6,565 bases of DNA from Microcoleaceae cyanobacterium UBA11344 (GTDB lineage Bacteria > Cyanobacteriota > Cyanobacteriia > Cyanobacteriales > Microcoleaceae), in NCBI GenBank assembly GCA_003483675.1, contig DMYK01000208.1:1-6565 (forward strand), given 5' to 3'. A model generated the notes under the pieces. That model did not search any database, had not been told where the DNA came from, and saw nothing but the letters and a program-made list of their open reading frames with translations. Every line of letters begins with the position of its first letter. The first letter of the stretch is position 1. Made by a program: the position numbers and the translations under genes. Shown here piece by piece: positions 1 through 4,917 of the stretch.

Positions 1-1313
1 TAGCCGCCATAATTTCCACCCAAGCCGCCCAAAAAACCCCTTCCCAAGAGGGGGGTAATTGCGTCATTCCAGCGACGGATATGGCCCAAGTTTGCGCTCA
101 AATAGCAACCGCATTTTATGGCAATCCAGCCAGCAAATTAAAACTTGTCGGCGTTACCGGCACGAATGGCAAAACTACAACTACTCATTTAATTGAATTT
201 TTGCTCAATCAAATGCAGTGGCCTGCCGCGATTTTCGGCACGCTTTATACCCGCTGGCCGGGCTACGAAAAAACCGCACTTTACACCACACCTTTTGCTG
301 TGGAACTGCAAAAAGAATTAGCAGAATCTGTAGTGGCTGGATGCAAATATGCTGTGATGGAAGTCAGTTCTCATTCTTTGGTACAGCAGCGAGTTTTGGG
401 CTGTGCTTTTGAAGTTGCAGTGTTTACAAATTTGACTCAAGACCATCTTGATTTCCATAGTGATCTGGAAGATTACTTTAATGCGAAAGCGCTGTTATTT
501 AGTCCCAATTATCTCCAAGGTCGCGCTGTCGTTAATATTGATGACTCCTACGGACGGCGGATAGTTGAAAGTCTCAATTCTGAGCAAGTTTGGAGTTACA
601 GCACTAGCGATAAAACCGCAGATTTGTATGCTGATGATTTACAATATCAGCCCAATGGAGTTAAAGGAATCTTGCATACTCCCAAGGGAAAAACTGCTTT
701 TGCTTTGCCTTTAGTCGGTCAGTTCAATTTATCAAATATGCTGGCTGCTGTCGGTGCTGCTTTGGAGTTAGGTTTAGATTTGTCGGCAATTGTGGACAAA
801 TTATCTGAGTTTTCGGGAGTACCGGGACGGATGGAACGGGTGCAAATTAGTCCTGACCAAGATATTAGTGTAATTGTGGATTACGCGCACACTCCTGACA
901 GTTTGGAAAACTTGTTGAAGGCGTCGCGGCCGTTTATTCCGGGTCAGATGATTTGTGTGTTTGGTTGCGGTGGGGATCGCGATCGCACGAAACGCCCAAT
1001 CATGGGTAAAATCGTGGCAGAATTGGCCGATTTAGCTGTTGTTACTTCCGACAATCCGCGCACGGAAGTTCCTGAGCGGATTTTGGAGGATGTATTAGCA
1101 GGAATTGGGCCAGAAGTCAAGCCGATCGTGATCTGCGATCGAGCTACCGCAATTCGCACTGCGATTATGGATGCTAAACCGGGAGATGGCGTGCTGATCG
1201 CAGGAAAGGGACACGAAGATTATCAGATTTTGGGCACTGAAAAAGTCCATTTTGACGATCGAGAACAAGCCCGAAATGCCCTGACAGAAAGAATGAATCG
1301 GGTTAGCCGTTAA
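1..1313 (+). CDS. murE: UDP-N-acetylmuramoyl-tripeptide synthetase (MurE), 5'-truncated by window edge
   Basis: MurE is a cytoplasmic Mur ligase that uses ATP to add the third stem-peptide residue to UDP-MurNAc-L-Ala-D-Glu in peptidoglycan synthesis. The frame is open to the window edge (codons from position 3). The residues before the first ATG at 81, beginning AAIIS, read as the end of the MurE N-terminal domain, so ATG 81 is internal. About 436 residues are visible and roughly 60 are missing, given the usual length near 490-500. Visible in order: the ATP P-loop VTGTNGKTTTT (Lys codon 171-173), the EVSSHSL motif, TNLTQDHLDFH, a Lys in NAKALLF (codon 486-488) at the place of the carbamylated lysine, GRMERV, VDYAHTPDS, the FGCGGDRDRTKRP motif, DNPRTE (from 1050) and AGKGHEDYQ near the end. 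In this family DNPR marks specificity for meso-diaminopimelate rather than lysine. The frame is intact to TAA at 1311. The third codon position shifts from C/A-rich early to T/G-rich later. The family call is very secure; substrate specificity is inferred from the motif. Confidence 0.96.
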   Translation, partial: AAIISTQAAQKTPSQEGGNCVIPATDMAQVCAQIATAFYGNPASKLKLVGVTGTNGKTTTTHLIEFLLNQMQWPAAIFGTLYTRWPGYEKTALYTTPFAVELQKELAESVVAGCKYAVMEVSSHSLVQQRVLGCAFEVAVFTNLTQDHLDFHSDLEDYFNAKALLFSPNYLQGRAVVNIDDSYGRRIVESLNSEQVWSYSTSDKTADLYADDLQYQPNGVKGILHTPKGKTAFALPLVGQFNLSNMLAAVGAALELGLDLSAIVDKLSEFSGVPGRMERVQISPDQDISVIVDYAHTPDSLENLLKASRPFIPGQMICVFGCGGDRDRTKRPIMGKIVAELADLAVVTSDNPRTEVPERILEDVLAGIGPEVKPIVICDRATAIRTAIMDAKPGDGVLIAGKGHEDYQILGTEKVHFDDREQARNALTERMNRVSR

Positions 1314-1319
1314 TTACCT

Positions 1320-1350
1320 GATCCCCGACTTCTTTAAGAAGTCGGGGATC
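1320..1350. repeat. Perfect 15-bp-arm palindrome after murE (dispersed repeat, possible terminator)
   Basis: The arm GATCCCCGACTTCTT (1320-1334) is followed by one base and its exact reverse complement AAGAAGTCGGGGATC (1336-1350). It begins 7 bases after the murE stop. The RNA would fold into a very stable hairpin on either strand and could end murE transcription or protect the 3' end. No T-run follows on the + strand, so it is not a canonical Rho-independent terminator. From memory, this GATCCCCGACTTCTT palindrome recurs in many filamentous cyanobacterial genomes, which makes a dispersed repeat the better label; copy number cannot be checked here. Confidence 0.85.
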
Positions 1351-1431
1351 TAACAGCAACCAATAACTAGCAAATAAAACCTAAAAAATCACACTTAACA
1401 AATAAAATACAAGAAGATCAGTAATTATACT

Positions 1432-1461
1432 CAGACACTATTTAATGAGTACCATTATAAT
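1432..1461 (+). promoter_or_regulatory. Weak sigma-70-type promoter candidate for the 332-residue gene
   Basis: A perfect -10 hexamer TATAAT lies at 1456-1461, with CAGACA (4 of 6 matches to TTGACA) 18 bp upstream at 1432-1437. It would give a leader of about 160 bases before the ATG at 1629. The surroundings are very AT-rich, so a TATAAT by chance is likely. Confidence 0.22.
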
Positions 1462-1484
1462 TATATAGAACACTTTTACAAAGA

Positions 1485-1498
1485 ATAGCGATCGCTAT
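1485..1498. repeat. HIP1 octamer inside a 14-bp perfect palindrome
   Basis: GCGATCGC at 1488-1495 is the HIP1 motif that is over-represented in many cyanobacterial genomes. Here it is extended to ATAGCGATCGCTAT, fully palindromic. Other HIP1 copies lie at 979-986, 3562-3569, 4306-4313 and 5303-5310, all inside genes; this is the only one in a spacer. Confidence 0.8.
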
Positions 1499-1523
1499 GA
1501 TCTAAATCACTAGATATCAAATT

Positions 1524-1604
1524 CTAGATCACATCCACCCAGGTACTGGCATCATTATCGATCGCATAAATCGCATCTGTAACCAACAAACCATCATTCT
1601 CAAA
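1524..1604 (-). pseudogene. Possible antisense gene remnant (coding-like stretch without start)
   Basis: On the minus strand, 26 codons are open between a TAG at 1607-1605 and a TAG at 1526-1524. They read F, then ENDGLLVTDAIYAIDNDAST, then WVDVI. The composition looks protein-like rather than like random AT-rich spacer, with acidic residues alternating with hydrophobic ones and a HIP1-like GCGATCGAT codon run. There is no start codon, and stops lie close on both sides. Past the stop the frame stays open for another 15 codons. It could be the degraded tail of a secreted repeat-type protein, or chance. I cannot name a family. Confidence 0.2.
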
Positions 1605-1628
1605 CTATTCGCAGTGAACACTAAATCC

Positions 1629-2627
1629 ATGACTAATTATCCCCTCTTGGTTAACTCCACATCCTTCGATCCTCTGTCATCTTCGGTAGACTTATCTGTT
1701 TCCTTTGCCCAAAAATATATGGAGCAGATGAAAGGCGGTGTGGCGACTGGTGTGGATGATCAGTTTGTCGAACGACGCCGGGCCGGAATGGCAAAAAAAA
1801 TGTTAGATTCGCTGCGTTCTGTGAGCGCAAAATCCTGGACTAGAACCGATGATTTGCTGGCTAAAGAGTTAGTTAATCACGGAATTGATGGCGATCTCAT
1901 TGATCCCTGGCAGATTTCTGGCGGCATTCATAAAGTCTACAAGTTTGCGATCGAAGCCTATGCTCAGCAACTACCATCCTATAGTATTGTCAACAAAGTC
2001 AGCCCAGTTCTCGGGGAAGTCCGAAAGCAAGTCACAGCAATTGATCCCCGCGTCCTGGGCTTTGTAGCCATGCAGTATCACTACACTGGAATGCAGTTGA
2101 TGGACTTGCTTCCCGAAGGCGAGCAGGAGAACTTTCTTAACTACGTCAAGATTCTCGACGATCATCTGTATATGCCTCTGCAACGCGCCTACCAAGCCGC
2201 GGCGAAGTATCCATCGGATTCGGTAGCACTGCAATCTGTACGGGTGCTGATTCCGGTGATGACCAAGATTTCTGAACGGGTAGTCGATCGCGTAAATCAA
2301 CTATATCCACGCTATCGTTGTCATTCTGGGCCTCTCAACACTCCACATATCCGCACATCTAGCATCCGCGATGTCGAGATGTTTCAAGTGTATATGTGGG
2401 TATGTCTGCTCGAACGCAATCTGCACGCCCTAGAGACGGAACTGTTTCCGCTGTGCGTGATGATTTACCCCAAACTAAATGTTAGTTGGGAACTTGTCAG
2501 CCAAATGACTCACTTACTGCGGAAGGAAATTTGTGCCTGTCTGTCACCTGAACAAGCAAAGTATTGTGAACCCTTCTATGAGATTCTGCGCCGTATGTTT
2601 TCAGCGGAAGTTTTTCCGAATACTTAA
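1629..2627 (+). CDS. Hypothetical protein, about 332 residues, unassigned
   Basis: I do not recognise the family. The frame is open from GTG 1614 to TAA 2625. I prefer ATG 1629, beginning MTNYPLLVNSTSFDPLSS, because it is the stronger codon; neither start has a Shine-Dalgarno sequence, which is common in cyanobacteria. The GTG start would add MNTKS. I see no signal peptide, membrane segment, P-loop or known catalytic motif. After a Ser-rich N-terminus of about 25 residues the protein looks largely helical and soluble. It has a charged patch VERRRAGMAKKM (near residue 47), a stretch rich in Tyr, His and Met (AMQYHYTGMQLMDLLPEGE, near 147), and a C-terminal third that holds all six cysteines (residues 231, 259, 276, 302, 304 and 313). 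It stands alone, with spacers of about 300 bp on either side, so context gives no hint of function. Codon use resembles its neighbours, with HIP1-like GATCGC patches, so there is no sign of recent transfer. That it is a real gene is fairly certain from its length and composition; its function is unknown. Confidence 0.8.
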   Translation: MTNYPLLVNSTSFDPLSSSVDLSVSFAQKYMEQMKGGVATGVDDQFVERRRAGMAKKMLDSLRSVSAKSWTRTDDLLAKELVNHGIDGDLIDPWQISGGIHKVYKFAIEAYAQQLPSYSIVNKVSPVLGEVRKQVTAIDPRVLGFVAMQYHYTGMQLMDLLPEGEQENFLNYVKILDDHLYMPLQRAYQAAAKYPSDSVALQSVRVLIPVMTKISERVVDRVNQLYPRYRCHSGPLNTPHIRTSSIRDVEMFQVYMWVCLLERNLHALETELFPLCVMIYPKLNVSWELVSQMTHLLRKEICACLSPEQAKYCEPFYEILRRMFSAEVFPNT

Positions 2628-2827
2628 TATCGATCGACAGCAGTAGTCTCAGAAAGTCCGATCGGCGGCTGAAATTCCATCCCGTAAGAATTTCTGGTAA
2701 TCTGGCTGCAAAGCTCCAAAAGCTATGCCCAGAAATACCTTTCGGGTTCATTACTTGTTAACAGTCTAGGGCGTGTTTTCAAAGTCTATATTTACCTGTC
2801 TGTTGCGAAGAAGAACCCCCCGGCCCA

Positions 2828-2882
2828 GGGCGGGTTTATGAGATTGTTGATTTTGGGCTGTTATGGTTGGTAAAACCGCCCC
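2828..2882. repeat. GC-rich imperfect hairpin downstream of two convergent genes
   Basis: GGGCGGGTTT (2828-2837) pairs with AAACCGCCCC (2873-2882) as nine base pairs with one bulged G, around a T/G-rich loop of 35 bases. Just upstream sits a second GC-rich patch, CCCCCCGGCCCAGGG (2816-2830), which can also pair with parts of the arms. It lies between the ends of the convergent 332-residue gene and the kinase gene, 13 bases past the kinase stop. It could be a two-way terminator or a dispersed repeat. The remaining spacer (2628-2815) shows no gene that I can support. Confidence 0.5.
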
Positions 2883-2894
2883 GGAACCTAATAA

Positions 2895-4478
2895 CTACTG
2901 AAGGGGCAAAAACACCGTCATCACCTCACCCTTTTCAGGCCGCTGACGAATCACCAACTTTCCCCCAGCGGCCCGAAATAAATTCTTAGTCACGCTCAAA
3001 CTTAAACTCAAACTTCCTGTCTCCGGTTGCACCATCAATAAAGGCCCGATCGATCGCAAAGGAGTATTAGTATTAGCTGCGAAAGTCGATTTGCCATTAC
3101 CTTCAGATAGTTCCGATTCCAACTGCAACTTTAACTGATCGCCCGCCAAAGTCACCCCCACTTTAATGTGACTCCCCGCCGGCAAAGTTCGAGTAAAATT
3201 CTCAATCAAACCAGTTAAAACCTGATCTAACATAGTCGGATCGCTGACCACCGCCGGCAACTTTTTCGGGACAATTACTTCCAAAGTATGATTCCGCTGA
3301 CAGGCCTGTTTTTGCCAGCGCGGAATGCTATGAAGCAGCACTTCACCGAGAGACATTGCTGTTAGCTGTACAGAGGAATTTTTCGCTTGGGACATTTCCA
3401 TTTCTACGGCCCGGAAAATTAAGCCGAAGCGATCGATCTGAGCGGTACATTCAGCATCAATCATTTCCAAACGCTTGATGACCACCGCATCGAGTTTCGG
3501 GCGTTTCAGCAGCAGTCGAGTCAGAGTGCGGATAGTAGCCAAAGGAGTACGGACTTCGTGGGCGATCGCCTGCAACAATTCCACCTCTTTAGTAGCGTGA
3601 GGAATATGAGATTTACAATTGATTTCCTGAGCCGATAACTTTTCATGCCTCCCCCTCAAACTATCATCAACTCTTTCATCCTTGAATCTGCCTGTTTCCT
3701 CTTTCCAAACCGGCAAATTATTCAACAACAAGCGGCTGAACTGCGTGACTATTTTATAATTTGGCTCGACCGGCGAAAACTGCTGGAAAAGTGCATCTAA
3801 TTTAGTAGAATTATTAGTTAATTGACTAACAGCCAGATTTATACCGCCGTCAGAATTGGTCAGCAAACCTTCGCTGTCAGTCACCCTGCGCCACAAAACC
3901 GCCCAAGATGAAGCGACTACTTGCGGATCGAAAGAAAATAGAAAAGCGGGAAGGCCGACAGCATTTTCGCCTAAAACCATCACCAGGCTAAAACTAGCCG
4001 TTAAAACCAAACAAAACTGCTCGTTGGCTAAAGGATCGCCCATCGCCAAAGCTAACGCTGGCGCAGCAGCAGGCGCTGATATTTGCACATTGGCCGCTGC
4101 TGGGAGTAAAGCTAAACTTTGTCTGGCCCGAAAAGACCACAAAGCTGCATCGTCTGGAATACTGGTAAAAATCCAATTGGCAAAGCCGGAAGCTAAAGCG
4201 GGGTCAGTTAAAACGGAAGATGGACCCGACAACACCAATCCCTGACATACTAAGGAATCTGTTTTTTGTCCTCGTTTTTGCCGATCGAGCATTTGATTTA
4301 AAGTTGCGATCGCCCCGTACCATTCCTGTTCCGCTTTCAGCCGGAAAGCCCCACGGCTCCCTGGACACCGATGACGACTATTTTCTCCTGCTAACCTCCC
4401 ATCAAAGGGACTGAGGTCATTTTCTCGGCCTTCGGAGGCTAAAATCTCGCTTATTGTCGGTAAAAAGTAAGTATTCAC
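2895..4478 (-). CDS. Sensor histidine kinase with degenerate ATP-binding domain
   Basis: A two-component kinase of 527 residues from GTG 4478, the start I prefer (MNTYFLPTISEILA). A TTG at 4505 would add nine residues but falls inside a degenerate tandem repeat, so it is unlikely. Neither start has a Shine-Dalgarno sequence. No membrane segment is clear. Residues 50-260 form an N-terminal region of unknown fold, with FCLVLTASFSLVMVLGE near 155 and SFDPQVVASSWAVLWRRV near 182, probably sensory. A polar linker (258-295) leads to the dimerisation/phospho-acceptor helix, with His307 in AIAHEVRTPLATIRTLT. The ATPase domain keeps an N-box-like GLIENFTRT (Asn427) and a G2-like ETGSLSLSLSVTKNLF with AAGGKL, ending VFLPLQ. 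The G1 motif DxGxG is absent: QLKLQLESELSEGNGK stands there. ATP binding is therefore doubtful or unusual. No response-regulator gene adjoins it, so it is an orphan in this window. The family is secure; its signal and partner are unknown. Confidence 0.82.
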   Translation of the reverse strand: MNTYFLPTISEILASEGRENDLSPFDGRLAGENSRHRCPGSRGAFRLKAEQEWYGAIATLNQMLDRQKRGQKTDSLVCQGLVLSGPSSVLTDPALASGFANWIFTSIPDDAALWSFRARQSLALLPAAANVQISAPAAAPALALAMGDPLANEQFCLVLTASFSLVMVLGENAVGLPAFLFSFDPQVVASSWAVLWRRVTDSEGLLTNSDGGINLAVSQLTNNSTKLDALFQQFSPVEPNYKIVTQFSRLLLNNLPVWKEETGRFKDERVDDSLRGRHEKLSAQEINCKSHIPHATKEVELLQAIAHEVRTPLATIRTLTRLLLKRPKLDAVVIKRLEMIDAECTAQIDRFGLIFRAVEMEMSQAKNSSVQLTAMSLGEVLLHSIPRWQKQACQRNHTLEVIVPKKLPAVVSDPTMLDQVLTGLIENFTRTLPAGSHIKVGVTLAGDQLKLQLESELSEGNGKSTFAANTNTPLRSIGPLLMVQPETGSLSLSLSVTKNLFRAAGGKLVIRQRPEKGEVMTVFLPLQ

Positions 4479-4513
4479 AGTTATATAAGTAAGGAAGTTC
4501 GGCAACGGATTAT

Positions 4514-4549
4514 GTAACGGATGTAACGGACGTAACGGATGTAACGGAT
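4514..4549. repeat. 9-bp tandem repeat, four copies
   Basis: Four consecutive units of GTAACGGAT (the second ends in C instead of T) occupy 4514-4549. A decayed unit, CAACGGAT, lies just before at 4503-4510. The array lies 36 bases upstream of the kinase GTG and would be in its 5' leader if transcription starts further out. Such repeats can gain or lose units by slippage. Confidence 0.9.
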
Positions 4550-4550
4550 A

Positions 4551-4588
4551 GAAGGAAGAAGGAAGAAGGAAGAAGGAAGAAGGAAGAA
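4551..4588. repeat. 7-bp tandem repeat (GAAGGAA), five copies plus a partial
   Basis: Five perfect units of GAAGGAA (4551-4585) and three further bases (4586-4588) form a pure purine tract on the + strand. It abuts the 9-bp array with one base between. Heptanucleotide arrays of this type are known as STRR sequences in filamentous cyanobacteria. A long purine/pyrimidine tract in a divergent control region may affect DNA shape or the leader RNA; that effect is inference. Confidence 0.93.
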
Positions 4589-4608
4589 AATTAATACTTT
4601 CAGCAATT

Positions 4609-4616
4609 AAGGAGGT
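4609..4616 (+). promoter_or_regulatory. Orphan Shine-Dalgarno-like sequence in a small AT hairpin
   Basis: AAGGAGGT is a full-strength match to the 16S rRNA anti-Shine-Dalgarno sequence. It overlaps a small inverted repeat, AATTAA (4605-4610) and TTAATT (4618-4623), that leaves most of it in the loop. No ATG, GTG or TTG at suitable spacing opens a frame of more than a few codons. From ATT 4621 a 14-codon frame runs to TGA, but ATT is a very rare start. It may be a relic of a lost gene, a leader peptide site or chance. Confidence 0.3.
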
Positions 4617-4696
4617 TTTAATTACTTATTTAGGTTGCTATATAAAGCCAGATTCTGATGCATGAAGGATGAAGTATTTATTGTTAATATGAAACT

Positions 4697-4717
4697 TTAG
4701 GAGTTAGGATTTAGGCA
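4697..4717. repeat. Degenerate 7-bp tandem repeat, three copies
   Basis: Three heptamers in a row, TTAGGAG, TTAGGAT and TTAGGCA, share the core TTAGG. This is a second STRR-like array with a different unit in the same spacer, shorter and more diverged than the GAAGGAA array. Confidence 0.6.
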
Positions 4718-4917
4718 TCAAAAGGATTAAAAAAACCCGCTGAATTCTTGCGCCCTCCTCCTGACTCACAGCATATCCACCTTTGTCAATTCGCGATATT
4801 GGCAAACCGTACCAAACAAGCCGCAATCTCCGCGCTTGGGCCGATATTTTTCATCAACTAGACCGATCGCCCTGGAAAAAGTGCAAAATGGATGCAGTTA
4901 AACACCCTGCTTTCCCC

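Larger units (their letters stand above)
4479..4917. other. Divergent intergenic region between the kinase gene and tldD
   Basis: This spacer of about 440 bp separates two genes read away from each other, so it must hold both promoters. It contains three tandem-repeat arrays (4514-4549, 4551-4588, 4697-4717) and a Shine-Dalgarno-like AAGGAGGT with no gene behind it (4609-4616). Its tldD-proximal part (4783-4917) is open in the tldD frame. I do not see a clear -35/-10 pair for either gene, and no riboswitch-like structure is recognisable. Confidence 0.6.

Noticed and set aside
944..1159. 71-codon open frame on the - strand inside murE
   Set aside because: It sits opposite conserved MurE motifs (GCGGDRDRTKRP, DNPRTE) and is a shadow.
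1971..2300. 109-codon open frame on the - strand
   Set aside because: It is the antisense shadow of the 332-residue gene, with erratic composition and no domain.
2497..2751. 84-codon open frame on the - strand, partly in spacer
   Set aside because: It overlaps the end of the 332-residue gene antisense and shows no recognisable motif; the part in the spacer is too short to support a gene.
2769..2790. GGGCGTGTTTTCAAAG resembling an insertion-sequence end
   Set aside because: No matching inverted copy and no transposase fragment is visible nearby.
3856..4245. 129-codon open frame on the + strand, Lys/Ala/Thr-rich
   Set aside because: It lies entirely opposite the kinase gene, has a low-complexity shadow composition and matches no family; the minus-strand reading is clearly the real one.
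4514..4588. CRISPR array
   Set aside because: The units are 7 and 9 bp, contiguous and without spacers, so these are microsatellites.
4552..4665. Open frame running from the GAAGGAA array into KLILSAIKEVLITYLGCY
   Set aside because: It has no start codon and half of it is the translated microsatellite; there is too little evidence for a gene.
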